The notes beneath the pieces are model-generated. The model saw only the letters and a program-made list of their open reading frames with translations, was not told where the DNA came from and made no database searches. Positions 20,321 to 29,264 of a stretch of DNA of 64,000 nt are shown here, one piece after another. Position numbers and translations under genes: made by a program. How positions within the stretch are numbered: the stretch's first letter is position 1; every line of letters starts with the position of its first letter. This DNA is from Scytonema tolypothrichoides VB-61278 (GTDB taxonomy: Bacteria > Cyanobacteriota > Cyanobacteriia > Cyanobacteriales > Nostocaceae): positions 62,001-126,000 of the forward strand of contig NZ_JXCA02000001.1 of NCBI RefSeq assembly GCF_000828085.3, read 5' to 3'.

Positions 20321-21355
20321 TTAGCGATAAGAACTCGTAATCGTTTTAGCTGTCGCTGCGATGACTTTTGCACGCTCCTTTGAGGATCGCCGTGACTCTG
20401 CCACAAAAACAGCAACTGAGATCGTACCGCCGTCCGGTGCGGTCAGTATTCCGACATCATTGGTCACCGCAGTAACGCCCCTCCAGGTAAGGCTAGTTCC
20501 TGTTTTGTGGCCAAGTGTCCAGCCTTCCGGCACGCCTGCTTTCAAGCGATCTGGAAAGGTTACTGTTGCCTGCATCACTTTTAACAGATGCGCAGTTGAT
20601 TTGACTGAAAGGAGTTTTCCACTGGCAAGAGCACTTAGAAAGGTCACCATCCCTCGTGGCGTCGCCGTATCACGCTTGTCTTTTAAGTACGCGGCAAAAG
20701 ACGCATCGCGACGACCAGACGGTACAGCTTTTATCGCTTTGTCAAGCACATTTGCATCAACGTACTCAGGTCGCCAAATCAAACCGACAATCTCAGTTTG
20801 GAGGTGTTTCTCGTCCCTATCCACGCTAAGACCTGAAATCCTCTTCGTTTTCAAAAACGTTCTAATACCTTCCGCACCGCCAACCCGCGCAAAAAGAAGA
20901 TCTGTTGCGGCACTATCGCTCTCGATAACTGCACCAGAGATCAAATCGGCGACAGTTGTCTTTACTTCTCCACGTTCTGCAACAAGATCGGCAATTGGCT
21001 GGACATAAAGGCTTAGGTCGTTCTTGCGGACAGTTACAACATCCTCAAGACGCATCTGGCCACGATCAATTGCATCCATCACGGCAGCAGCAACGACCAA
21101 CTTCATAACACTCTGGAGCGAGAAACGTTGGTCACCATTAACGCAGGTAATGACGCCCGATTTTATCTCCTCTGCACAAATTCCAACCCGACCATCAGAT
21201 TCTTTTGCAACAGCTTCCAACTTCCGTTGCAGGGTAGAGGTGTCCGCTAGTGATCCAGCCTTGGTGGGGGAGATAGACACCAAGCAAAAAACATACAGAG
21301 CGCCTGCTAACCAGTTCAACCGTCGCGTGCTTCGCGGTTTCTTCTTTTTGTCCAT
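20321..21355 (-). CDS. Class A (serine) beta-lactamase, secreted
   Basis: A 344-residue serine beta-lactamase of class A. The nucleophile is Ser82 in SVMK (S-x-x-K). A SDSA motif (residues 146-149) takes the place of SDN, and KTG occurs in LGHKTGTS. The general-base Glu is probably in the DRDEKHLQTE segment (Glu182), though alignment there is uncertain. The N terminus has a basic start then a hydrophobic segment (LNWLAGALYVFCLVSIS), so the enzyme should be exported to the periplasm. ATG 21355 is preferred over an in-frame TTG at 21382. By eye the gene is more GC-rich than its surroundings, and it is flanked by a MITE, so acquisition by transfer is possible. Confidence 0.85.
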   Translation of the reverse strand: MDKKKKPRSTRRLNWLAGALYVFCLVSISPTKAGSLADTSTLQRKLEAVAKESDGRVGICAEEIKSGVITCVNGDQRFSLQSVMKLVVAAAVMDAIDRGQMRLEDVVTVRKNDLSLYVQPIADLVAERGEVKTTVADLISGAVIESDSAATDLLFARVGGAEGIRTFLKTKRISGLSVDRDEKHLQTEIVGLIWRPEYVDANVLDKAIKAVPSGRRDASFAAYLKDKRDTATPRGMVTFLSALASGKLLSVKSTAHLLKVMQATVTFPDRLKAGVPEGWTLGHKTGTSLTWRGVTAVTNDVGILTAPDGGTISVAVFVAESRRSSKERAKVIAATAKTITSSYR

Positions 21356-21746
21356 AAAATTTTTCTTCTTGAAAACTAGCAAATCTCAACTATGCTTGTA
21401 GACATATCTCTCAAATGAGATGAAAAATTTACAAATATTTAATAACCTATAAAAGTAGTTATTGATTTGTCATTGGAGATAACAGCAATGATGAAAACTA
21501 GCGATCTAACTCAATTGATCAGAAAACTTTAAGAGAAAACTGTCAAGAACCGTAATGCGTTCTCAACCAGAAACCATGAAAAATGTCGTATTTTCGCTCA
21601 GCTTTCTGGTCATAACTGCATTTTATCAACTTTAATAAGTGTATATTTCAGTACCTTTTGTTTGTCAAGTTTACTCTATAATCAGAGTAAAAAAGCTTTG
21701 TTATACAATCTTGTCCTAAAAATAATATAAAATTTGGGGAAAAACA
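21356..21746. other. Divergent intergenic region upstream of beta-lactamase and secreted protein
   Basis: A 391-bp AT-rich region with no credible frame, expected to contain both promoters. Nothing else recognised. Confidence 0.45.
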
Positions 21747-22148
21747 ATGAACTCTAAGATATTTGCCGCCTTGGCTATAGTAGCAGCCATTGCTGGATTA
21801 CAAAGCAAAGTTCACGCACAGTCATCAGTTGCACCAAACTCAAAAACTGGAAATTACACAATTCAAGGGGATTCTTTAACTGGCATAGGTAGAACAGCCA
21901 AGGACGATTTCGCAAGGTTTTTTGCAGAACGAAATTCTCAAAATAATGTTCCACGAAGTAATTATCAAGAAAGCTCATCTGGGGTTGAAGTTTTGGAACT
22001 TGGCGATCAAATCGAATTACGCCGTAGAGAACCCCTCACAACTCCAAATAATGTGATTTTTCCCCAAGGAGATGAGTCGTTCTACAGCAATGATGGAGTG
22101 CAAGTCCAATTTGACTTGAATAGAGATAGCAACAGGCAGAAACGATAA
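21747..22148 (+). CDS. Small secreted protein, function unknown
   Basis: A 133-residue protein with a clear Sec-type signal peptide (MNSKIFAALAIVAAIAGLQ, probable cleavage after VHA-Q, about residue 24). The mature part is polar, without Cys, and contains TGIGRTAKDDFARFFAER and VEVLELGDQIELRRRE. I do not recognise the family. The start is preceded by GGGGAAAAACA. It is followed by a weak inverted repeat (CCCTCTAGAT / ATCTCTGGAGGG, about 22208-22251) that may act as a terminator. Confidence 0.65.
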   Translation: MNSKIFAALAIVAAIAGLQSKVHAQSSVAPNSKTGNYTIQGDSLTGIGRTAKDDFARFFAERNSQNNVPRSNYQESSSGVEVLELGDQIELRRREPLTTPNNVIFPQGDESFYSNDGVQVQFDLNRDSNRQKR

Positions 22149-22371
22149 GCTAATTTTTGCTAGATTTGCGCAAATCTCCAAAAACCAAAAAAATGCCAAA
22201 AACTCAAATACCCTCTAGATCTTGGGCTGAAACGCCTAAATCTCTGGAGGGTTGTTCGTTTTAGAACTGAGGTAGGGTAGTCGCAAGGGTCATCTATACA
22301 TGAAGTATACTTTGGTCAATCTGCTAACACTTTGGAGTAGAATGAGTCCTTGAGATACAGGAGGGCAAAAC

Positions 22372-23724
22372 GTGACTCGTGTAATTATCGTGCGCCACGG
22401 TCAAAGTACTTATAATACCGAAAAACGGGTACAAGGACGCTCGGATGCTTCCAAGTTAACTGAAAAAGGTCGTAGTGATTCAAGTCTTGTAGGCAAAGCC
22501 CTCAGTAATATCCTGTTTAAGGCAATATACAGCAGTCCTTTGCAACGTGCAAAAGATACAGTAGATATTATTCACCGTGAACTGACAATTCATGCTCAAC
22601 AGCCTGCCATTCCCCAAACTTCTGACCTGTTGATGGAAATTGATCTCCCTTTATGGCAGGGAATGCTCTCTGCTGAAGTTAAAGAGAAGTTTCGCGAAGA
22701 CTACCGCATTTGGCAGGAAAGTCCTCATCTACTGCGGATGTCTGTAAAAGACGGTGAGCAAACAAGAGAACATTTTCCTGTTGTGGCTTTGTATGAACAG
22801 GCGCGGCAATTTTGGCAGGAAGTTTTATCTCGGCATGAAGGCGAAACAATACTTATCGTGGGGCACAATGGCATTAATCGTGCTCTTTTGGGGACGGCGC
22901 TAGGAATCTCTCCAGAACGCTACCATTCCATACAACAATCTAACTGTTGCATCAATGTACTGAATTTTTCTGGAGGATTAGGAGAACCAGTCCAACTAGA
23001 ATCTCTGAATCAGACGCAACATTTGGGAGATATTCTGCCCTCCTTGCGCCCAAATCACAATGGTGTAAGGTTGTTACTGGTGCGTCACGGAGAAACCGAG
23101 TGGAACCGCCAAACCAGATTTCAGGGACAAATTGATGTCCCTCTCAACGAGAATGGTAGACAGCAGGCACAAAAAGCAGCTCAATTTCTCAAAGATATAG
23201 CAATTGATTTTGCAGTCAGTAGTACAATGGTGCGTCCTAAAGAAACTGCAGAAATTATTCTGCAGTACCATACTGATGTCAATTTGGAATTGCAGGATGG
23301 TTTAAGGGAAATTAGTCACGGACTTTGGGAAGGAAAATTAGAAAAGGAAATAGAGCAAGAATTTCCAGGAGAGTTGCATCGCTGGCGAACAGTCCCAGGA
23401 CAAGTCCAAATGCCAGAAGGAGAAAATTTGCAACAAGTGTGGGAACGTAGTGTCGCAGCGTGGGAGTCCATTGTCCAAACTGCATTGGCAAACCAACTCA
23501 AAATTGGATTAGTTGTTGCTCATGATGCGACTAATAAAACTTTGCTTTGTCACGTTCTAGGTTTATCGTCAGAACAGTTTTGGAATTTTCGTCAGGGTAA
23601 CGGTGCAGTAAGTGTTATCGACTACCCCTTGGAAGCCGGTGGTTTACCAGTACTGCAAGCTATGAATATTACAACTCATTTGGGCGGCGGTGTACTCGAT
23701 AAAACAGCGGCTGGGGCATTGTAG
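22372..23724 (+). CDS. Histidine phosphatase with two phosphoglycerate-mutase-like domains
   Basis: A 450-residue tandem duplication of the histidine phosphatase (PGM-like) domain. The first domain (about 1-210) starts TRVIIVRHGQSTYN and has YSSPLQRAKDT and VGHNGINRAL. The second (about 225-440) starts VRLLLVRHGETEWN and has VVAHDATNKTLL. Both keep the phospho-accepting RHG histidine and the late catalytic His (VGHN, VAHD). Such cyanobacterial two-domain proteins are usually annotated as phosphoglycerate mutase or GpmB-type phosphatase. The metabolic substrate is unproven. Translation starts at GTG 22372 behind an excellent AGGAGGG sequence. Confidence 0.85.
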   Translation: MTRVIIVRHGQSTYNTEKRVQGRSDASKLTEKGRSDSSLVGKALSNILFKAIYSSPLQRAKDTVDIIHRELTIHAQQPAIPQTSDLLMEIDLPLWQGMLSAEVKEKFREDYRIWQESPHLLRMSVKDGEQTREHFPVVALYEQARQFWQEVLSRHEGETILIVGHNGINRALLGTALGISPERYHSIQQSNCCINVLNFSGGLGEPVQLESLNQTQHLGDILPSLRPNHNGVRLLLVRHGETEWNRQTRFQGQIDVPLNENGRQQAQKAAQFLKDIAIDFAVSSTMVRPKETAEIILQYHTDVNLELQDGLREISHGLWEGKLEKEIEQEFPGELHRWRTVPGQVQMPEGENLQQVWERSVAAWESIVQTALANQLKIGLVVAHDATNKTLLCHVLGLSSEQFWNFRQGNGAVSVIDYPLEAGGLPVLQAMNITTHLGGGVLDKTAAGAL

Positions 23725-23850
23725 CGTCTTTTGATTCGCTGTCAGCCTTTAGTCGCTAGTTGATTCTAGGGTTACGTAACACAAACTCCCACTTAACAAT
23801 ATATAAAAGTTAAAAAGCTGATAGCTAATAGCTAATGGTTGATAGCGAAA

Positions 23851-25200
23851 ATGACAAGTGAACTGCTACAACAAGTAAGGGTTATTGACCCTGTTTCTGG
23901 AACTGACCAAATTGCTGATGTGCTCATTGATGATGGCTATATCAAGTCTGTGAGTCACAAGATTTGTGATGTGCCAAATGACACTCATGTCCGGGATTGT
24001 CATGGATTGGTTTTAGGACCAGGGTTGGTAGATTTGTATAGCCACTCTGGAGAACCTGGGTTTGAAGAACGTGAAACCCTCTCGTCTCTCTTGCAAGCTG
24101 CTGCTGCTGGCGGCTTTACACGAATTAGTATCTTACCCGATACATCCCCAGTTATTGATAATCCGGCTGTGGTAGCACAGTTGCAAAAAAGCAGAGGGAC
24201 AGAGGCACAGAGAAGCGATCGCCGTGCGTCGCTGTCCTCCCTTGAGGCGACTGGCGTGGGCACAGGGGCACAAGCGAGTTTGCATTCTTATCCCCAGCTC
24301 AATGTCTGGGGTGCAATCAGTTTGGATGTTGCTGGTAAGCAGATGACTGAATTGGTAGACTTGGCAGCAGTTGGAGTGGTTGGCTTTACTGATAGTCAGC
24401 CTTGGGAAAATTTTGGGCTGGTGCGTCGGGTGTTGGAATATATCCAACCTTTGAGGAAACCAGTCGCATTTTGGTGTTGCGATCGCCAATTAATGGGAAA
24501 TGGTGTGATCCGGGAAGGTCCAGATGCTATCCGTTTTGGGCTGCCTTTTATACCTTCTAGTGCGGAAACCTCTGCGATCGCCGCTTTGTTGGAATTAGTC
24601 ACCGCCACAAGTACACCAGTACATATCATGCGTGTCTCCACTGCTCGCAGTGTTGAACTGATTGCATCAGCTAAAGCCAGAGGTCTACCGATTACCGTTA
24701 GTACCACTTGGATGCATCTTTTACTTGACATGCAAGCACTAAAAAGCTATAATCCAAGTCTCCGTCTAGAACCACCTTTAGGGACTGCTAATGACGTAGC
24801 AGCGTTACGGCAGGCAGTACGCACGGGTGTTATAGATGCAATAGCTATAGACCACAGACCGTACACCTACGAAGAAAAAACCGTTGCTTTTGCCGAAGCA
24901 CCACCAGGGGCAATTGGTTATGAGTTAGCATTACCCCTTTTGTGGCAGCATCTAGTAGAGACAGGAGAATTTACACCATTAGAATTGTGGAAAGCTCTTA
25001 GTACTCGTCCGACGCAGTGTTTACAACAGAAAGTAAGTGTCATTGCACCTGAGCAAAAAGCGGAACTCACTTTATTTGATCCGCAGCAAAACTGGAAAGT
25101 CGAAAAGCAAAATCTACATACACTTTCTAGTAATACATTTTGGCTGGGACAACAATTGACAGGTCGGGTTGTACAAACTTGGTGTTATAGCAGGGAATAG
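23851..25200 (+). CDS. Dihydroorotase-like amidohydrolase, probably non-catalytic
   Basis: A 449-residue homologue of type I dihydroorotase (pyrimidine synthesis step 3). The overall order is preserved: VLGPGLVDLYSHSGEPGFEE, LPDTSPVIDNP, TWMHLLLD, IDHRPYTYEEK and PPGAIGYELALPLL. The metal site looks damaged. The usual HxH is Y-x-H, the substrate Arg next to it is Gly, PHH is WMH, and DHAPH is DHRPY. This suggests a structural or regulatory paralogue like the inactive PyrC' that scaffolds aspartate transcarbamoylase in some bacteria, with the true enzyme elsewhere. About 35 residues (110-145) encode repeat-like sequence inserted in frame. ATG 23851 is preferred to the upstream in-frame TTG at 23839. 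Confidence 0.8.
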   Translation: MTSELLQQVRVIDPVSGTDQIADVLIDDGYIKSVSHKICDVPNDTHVRDCHGLVLGPGLVDLYSHSGEPGFEERETLSSLLQAAAAGGFTRISILPDTSPVIDNPAVVAQLQKSRGTEAQRSDRRASLSSLEATGVGTGAQASLHSYPQLNVWGAISLDVAGKQMTELVDLAAVGVVGFTDSQPWENFGLVRRVLEYIQPLRKPVAFWCCDRQLMGNGVIREGPDAIRFGLPFIPSSAETSAIAALLELVTATSTPVHIMRVSTARSVELIASAKARGLPITVSTTWMHLLLDMQALKSYNPSLRLEPPLGTANDVAALRQAVRTGVIDAIAIDHRPYTYEEKTVAFAEAPPGAIGYELALPLLWQHLVETGEFTPLELWKALSTRPTQCLQQKVSVIAPEQKAELTLFDPQQNWKVEKQNLHTLSSNTFWLGQQLTGRVVQTWCYSRE

Positions 25201-25202
25201 AG

Positions 25203-25246
25203 AACTCTTAACAGAACCTCGTAAAATCTAATTTTTGCAAGAGGTC
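25203..25246. repeat. TTGCAAAAGT-family repeat, reverse copy
   Basis: Reverse complement of the repeat at 39871-39914 over 44 bp with only a few differences (GACCTCTTGCAAAA, GATTTTACGAGG, TTCTGTTAAGAGTT shared). It begins 2 bp after the stop of the dihydroorotase-like gene. Confidence 0.75.
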
Positions 25247-25253
25247 TAATCAA

Positions 25254-25286
25254 AAAGACCCAATTTCTCTAAGAAACTGGGTCTTT
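25254..25286. terminator. Bidirectional hairpin terminator
   Basis: AAAGACCCA and TGGGTCTTT form a 9-bp perfect stem with further partial pairing in the loop (TTTCTCTAAGAAA). It lies between two convergent genes, with A-run and T-run at the stem edges. This is a good shared intrinsic terminator. Confidence 0.75.
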
Positions 25287-25305
25287 GAGCGCGAATGAAT
25301 ATTAA

Positions 25306-25827
25306 TTAACAGAAAATTGTATTAATCTGGCTTACTTCAAACCAGGTGCGTTCGCCAATAACTCCATCCACAGGTAACCCTGTGCGCTTTTGCAAAGCTT
25401 TGACTGCTTTTTCTGTACTGTTACCAAAATTACCGTCAATTTTACCGTTGTAGAAGTCGCCGAGGGCTAGTCTTTCTTGAACCTTCTTTACAAGGTCTCC
25501 CTTGCTATCTTTCTTGAGGATAGGCATATCAACTGGCGCATTTTTAAAAAGTGCTCGCCAAGTTTTATCTCCAACAATTCCATCTTGTACAAGAAACACT
25601 TTTCCTTGATAGAATGTAACCGCATTTTTTGTCTGAGGACCAAATACACCGTCAATAACTTCTTCACCAGGAAATACACAAGCACCCTCGTCATTAAGAG
25701 ATACAAAAGCGCCCCATTTTAATAACAGTTTTTGTAGTTCTTTAACAGCGTCACCCTTGGAACCTTCCTTAAGAACAGGCTTGTTAAGTTGAGCAAAAGC
25801 AGCTTCATTTGTAATGGTCATTGTCAT
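25306..25827 (-). CDS. Protein with two peptidoglycan-binding (PG_binding_1) domains
   Basis: A 173-residue protein consisting of two PG_binding_1 modules (about 15-90 and 100-168). Each has the D-x-V-K-x-L-Q pattern, a (D/I)DG-x-FG-x-T segment (VIDGVFGPQTKNAV; KIDGNFGNSTEKAV), and a closing DG-x-(V/I)G-x-(R/K)TW. The fold binds cell-wall peptidoglycan. There is no catalytic domain and no recognisable signal peptide, so how it reaches the wall is unclear. A non-classical export or cytosolic role cannot be excluded. Met3 is an alternative start. Confidence 0.82.
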   Translation of the reverse strand: MTMTITNEAAFAQLNKPVLKEGSKGDAVKELQKLLLKWGAFVSLNDEGACVFPGEEVIDGVFGPQTKNAVTFYQGKVFLVQDGIVGDKTWRALFKNAPVDMPILKKDSKGDLVKKVQERLALGDFYNGKIDGNFGNSTEKAVKALQKRTGLPVDGVIGERTWFEVSQINTIFC

Positions 25828-26170
25828 TCCTCAATGTGTTTGTATGCTTAGAATCACTGCCTGATTAGTTCATTCCGCAAAGAAAAATCTGATACTGAGA
25901 AATTTCTCTAAAATCAGTGAATAGCTAAGCAGCTGGTGAAAGCAGTCCTACAGAAGTGTGCTGCGGACATAGGCTTTCGCGTTCGCTGGGAGATACCCGC
26001 CACTCGCTGAACCTTAATTCAAAGTATTCCCAGAGGATTAAAAACAGTTTTTATCCAGATTCCTAGCTGAAGTTGCAAAGAGTTAACAAACCTTGAACAA
26101 TTTGAGAGTATCCCCGATATCAAGCTATCATCGGATATTGGCAGGTTGCCATGTGTATTGGTAGACATCC
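25828..26170. other. Divergent intergenic region upstream of mutS
   Basis: A 343-bp region without a credible gene. It contains a GC-rich repeat fragment (about 25955-26010) and a small inverted repeat (CCCGATATCAAGCTATCATCGG, about 26115). It presumably holds the promoters of mutS and the peptidoglycan-binding protein. Confidence 0.45.
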
Positions 26171-28813
26171 ATGAGCGCTTCTTACTCTGCATCCCAAACA
26201 ACCCAACCCAGTAACCCAACTGCGCCTCACGCTGATCACCGGCTAGTCGATCGCAGTAAGCTGACTCAAATGTTTCAGCACTATGTCGATGTAAAGGAAA
26301 AGTATCCTCACGCGATGCTACTGTATCGAGTGGGAGATTTCTTTGAATGTTACTTTGAAGATGCTGTGACTTTGGCGCAGGAATTAGAACTCTCCCTCAC
26401 CAGCAAGCTTGTAGGCGACGTCGGACGGGTGGCGATGAGTGGTGTACCGCATCACGCCTGGGAACGTCACGCGACGCAATTGGTGGAAAAAGGGTATGCG
26501 GTTGTTATTTGCGACCAAGTGGAAGATGCTGCTGAAGCGGCTGGTCGATTGGTGCGCCGGGAAGTGACTCGTATCCTCACCCCGGGAACTTTGCTAGAGG
26601 AAGGAATGCTCAAATCCAGTCGCAATAATTACCTTGCGGCTGTGGTGATTGCAGGAGAGCATTGGGGTTTGGCTTATGCAGATATTTCTACTGGTGAATT
26701 CCTCACTACCCAAGGTAGCAATTTAGAACATTTGACACAGGAACTCATGCGGTTGCAACCTGCGGAAGTCCTCGTTCCAACAAATGCACCAGACTTGAGA
26801 AGTTTACTACTGCGTGCAGGAGAAAAATCGGAACATTTACCTGAATGTTTGCCACCATCTTTTTGTTATTGTTTGCGATCGCAAATTCCCTTCTCTCAAG
26901 CAGAAGCCAGAGCAAGATTGCTACAAAAATTTAAGGTACGCTCCCTAGAAGGACTTGGCTGTGACCAACTTCCCCTAGCCGTCCGCGCCGCAGGTGGGTT
27001 GTTGGAATATTTAGAAGATACGCAAAAAGAAAACGCGATTCCCCTACAGTCGCTACGTACCTATACCCTCACTGACTTTTTAATTGTTGATTATCAAACT
27101 CGTCGTAACCTAGAAATTACGCAAACAGTCCGCGATGGTAGTTTTGTTGGCTCCTTGCTGTGGGCTTTGGATAGAACCAGTACAGCGATGGGCAGTCGTG
27201 CTTTACGACGGTGGTTATTACAACCGTTACTTGATGTTAAGGGTATTCGCTCTCGGCAAGACACTATCCAAGAATTGGTAGAAAATACAACTCTTCGTCA
27301 AGATTTACGGCAGTTGTTACGTCAAATTTATGACTTAGAACGCCTGACGGGACGGGCTGGTTCTGGTACTGCTCATGCAAGGGATTTAGTTGCTTTGGCA
27401 GACTCACTCTCTCGTTTACCGGAATTATCTCGCTTGGTGGGTAGTGCTCGTTCTCCATTTCTGAAAGCATTGCAAAAGGTACCACCTGTTTTAGAAGAGT
27501 TGGCACAGAAAATTCGCGCTCATCTGGTGGAGTCACCACCTATACATATCAAAGAAGGCGGGTTGATTCGCCCTGGGGTAAATACTCAATTGGACGAAAG
27601 ACGTGCAACTGTCGAAGACGACCAAAAATGGATTGCCAATTTGGAAGTTGACGAGAGAGCAAAGACGGGAATTCCGACGCTGAAAGTGGGATTTAACAAA
27701 ACTTTTGGTTATTACATCAGTATTTCTCGTGCGAAAGCCGACCAAGTTCCGTCTAATTATATACGCAAGCAAACGCTGGTGAATGAGGAGCGTTACATCA
27801 CGCCAGAGTTGAAGGAACGGGAAGCGCGGATTCTCACGGCGCGAGATGATTTGAATCAGTTGGAATATGAGATTTTTGTGGCGTTGCGGGAAGAAGTGGG
27901 CGGACAAGCGGAAGTTATTCGCAATATTTCCCGTGCGGTAGCGGCGGCGGATGTGTTGTGTGGTTTGTCTGAGTTGGCGGTTTATCAAGGTTATTGTCGT
28001 CCGGAAATGGTGGAAGGACGAGAAATTATGATTGTGGATGGACGTCATCCGGTGGTGGAACAGTCTTTACCTGCGGGGTTTTTTGTGCCGAATTCGACGC
28101 AGCTGGGAGGAGAAGCAGGGGAGCAGGGGAGCAGGGGAGCAGGGGAGCAGAGGAAGCAGGGGAGCAGGGGAGCAGGGGGAGAAAATATTCCCTCATCTCC
28201 TGATTTAATCATCCTCACTGGTCCGAATGCGAGTGGTAAGAGTTGTTATTTGCGTCAGGTGGGGTTGATTCAGCTGATGGCGCAGATTGGTAGTTTTGTG
28301 CCTGCTGGGTCTGCTAGGTTGGGGGTGTGCGATCGCATTTTCACTCGTGTAGGTGCAGTCGATGACTTGGCGACTGGTCAATCTACTTTTATGGTGGAGA
28401 TGAATGAGACGGCGAATATTCTCAACCATGCAACGTCGAGATCACTGGTGTTGTTGGATGAGATTGGCAGGGGAACTGCGACGTTTGATGGTCTTTCTAT
28501 TGCTTGGGCGGTGGCGGAGTACATTGCAACGGAGATTCTGGCGCGGACGATTTTTGCGACGCACTACCATGAGTTAAATGAATTGGCTTCGCTATTGCCA
28601 AATGTTGCTAATTACCAGGTGACGGTAAAGGAGTTAGCTGACCAAATTATCTTTTTGCACCAAGTTCAACCAGGAGGTGCGGATAAGTCTTATGGGATTG
28701 AAGCGGGAAGGTTGGCGGGTTTACCAAAGGTTGTGATTGCACGGGCAAAACAAGTGATGGGTCAAATTGAAAAGCACAGCAAGATTGCAATGGGATTGCA
28801 AAATTTGGAATAG
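26171..28813 (+). CDS. mutS: DNA mismatch repair protein MutS
   Basis: An 880-residue MutS, the mismatch sensor ATPase of DNA repair. The mismatch-binding domain I shows [14 protein letters not shown] (Phe-x-Glu motif as DFFECY). Domains II-IV are normal in order, with [18 protein letters not shown] and [19 protein letters not shown]. The ATPase has Walker [21 protein letters not shown], the Walker [16 protein letters not shown] and ATHYHEL. Between domain IV and Walker A, residues about 646-672 are a low-complexity Gly/Glu/Gln/Ser/Arg stretch. It is encoded by an octameric DNA repeat (see 28108-28187) and is absent from normal family members. The C-terminal tetramer/beta-clamp tail of proteobacterial MutS is not evident. 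Confidence 0.95.
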   Translation: MSASYSASQTTQPSNPTAPHADHRLVDRSKLTQMFQHYVDVKEKYPHAMLLYRVGDFFECYFEDAVTLAQELELSLTSKLVGDVGRVAMSGVPHHAWERHATQLVEKGYAVVICDQVEDAAEAAGRLVRREVTRILTPGTLLEEGMLKSSRNNYLAAVVIAGEHWGLAYADISTGEFLTTQGSNLEHLTQELMRLQPAEVLVPTNAPDLRSLLLRAGEKSEHLPECLPPSFCYCLRSQIPFSQAEARARLLQKFKVRSLEGLGCDQLPLAVRAAGGLLEYLEDTQKENAIPLQSLRTYTLTDFLIVDYQTRRNLEITQTVRDGSFVGSLLWALDRTSTAMGSRALRRWLLQPLLDVKGIRSRQDTIQELVENTTLRQDLRQLLRQIYDLERLTGRAGSGTAHARDLVALADSLSRLPELSRLVGSARSPFLKALQKVPPVLEELAQKIRAHLVESPPIHIKEGGLIRPGVNTQLDERRATVEDDQKWIANLEVDERAKTGIPTLKVGFNKTFGYYISISRAKADQVPSNYIRKQTLVNEERYITPELKEREARILTARDDLNQLEYEIFVALREEVGGQAEVIRNISRAVAAADVLCGLSELAVYQGYCRPEMVEGREIMIVDGRHPVVEQSLPAGFFVPNSTQLGGEAGEQGSRGAGEQRKQGSRGAGGENIPSSPDLIILTGPNASGKSCYLRQVGLIQLMAQIGSFVPAGSARLGVCDRIFTRVGAVDDLATGQSTFMVEMNETANILNHATSRSLVLLDEIGRGTATFDGLSIAWAVAEYIATEILARTIFATHYHELNELASLLPNVANYQVTVKELADQIIFLHQVQPGGADKSYGIEAGRLAGLPKVVIARAKQVMGQIEKHSKIAMGLQNLE
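28108..28187 (+). repeat. CAGGGGAG octamer repeat inside mutS
   Basis: About nine near-copies of an 8-bp unit (CAGGGGAG and variants) are inserted within the mutS frame. Eight bases read in three phases give an eight-residue protein period (GEQGSRGA). The same unit, as CCCCTGCT, lies in the centre of the MITE-like elements at 8318 and 20139. Confidence 0.8.
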
Positions 28814-28936
28814 TTAGGGGTACAAGTATCATTGGAACAGAAAACTGGGATACGCGATTTTCCGGAACCCATACATGATTCGTTGTATTAATAACTATGA
28901 TTGTTCCGTAAAACTGTTGAGCAATGGAGTAAATCT

Positions 28937-29119
28937 ATGTCTATCAATAATCGGATACAGGATGTGGCTAAGAATGCTGCTAGTGCTCCTTCGGAAGGTG
29001 GAGGTTGGCTACCCGCAGCATTCAAATTTGGTGCAGTACTTCTTACTGCGGCAGTACTTGTTGCAAGTGGAGATGGGGCTGAAGCTTCGGAAGTAATTAG
29101 CGAAGTCTTTAAAAACTAA
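28937..29119 (+). CDS. 60-residue single-span membrane peptide, unknown
   Basis: A small protein that begins with MSINNRIQDVAKNAASA, has a Gly-rich turn (PSEGGG), one hydrophobic segment (about residues 27-44, FGAVLLTAAVLVASG) and an acidic tail ending in SEVISEVFKN. The frame opens 12 codons earlier, but ATG 28937, with an upstream AATGGAGT, fits a start. A very strong intrinsic terminator follows 31 bp after the stop, which supports an expressed unit. Topology could resemble a type I toxin, a small stress peptide or a membrane-complex subunit. I do not recognise a family. Confidence 0.6.
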   Translation: MSINNRIQDVAKNAASAPSEGGGWLPAAFKFGAVLLTAAVLVASGDGAEASEVISEVFKN

Positions 29120-29150
29120 GGATCTCTTTGGTTTTAAGCAAACAATGAGA

Positions 29151-29184
29151 AAAGTCTGCTCTAGAAACTAGAGCAGACTTTTTT
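29151..29184 (+). terminator. Intrinsic terminator of the 60-aa gene
   Basis: AAAGTCTGCTCTAG, loop AAA, CTAGAGCAGACTTT followed by more T. A 14-bp perfect stem with T-tail. Confidence 0.9.
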
Positions 29185-29264
29185 AACTAAGTGATTAGAT
29201 TATGATGCTTGTTAACTTTGTTTGCTAGGTATCCTAGTGTTTTAAGGGCGTAGTTACACTAGTG

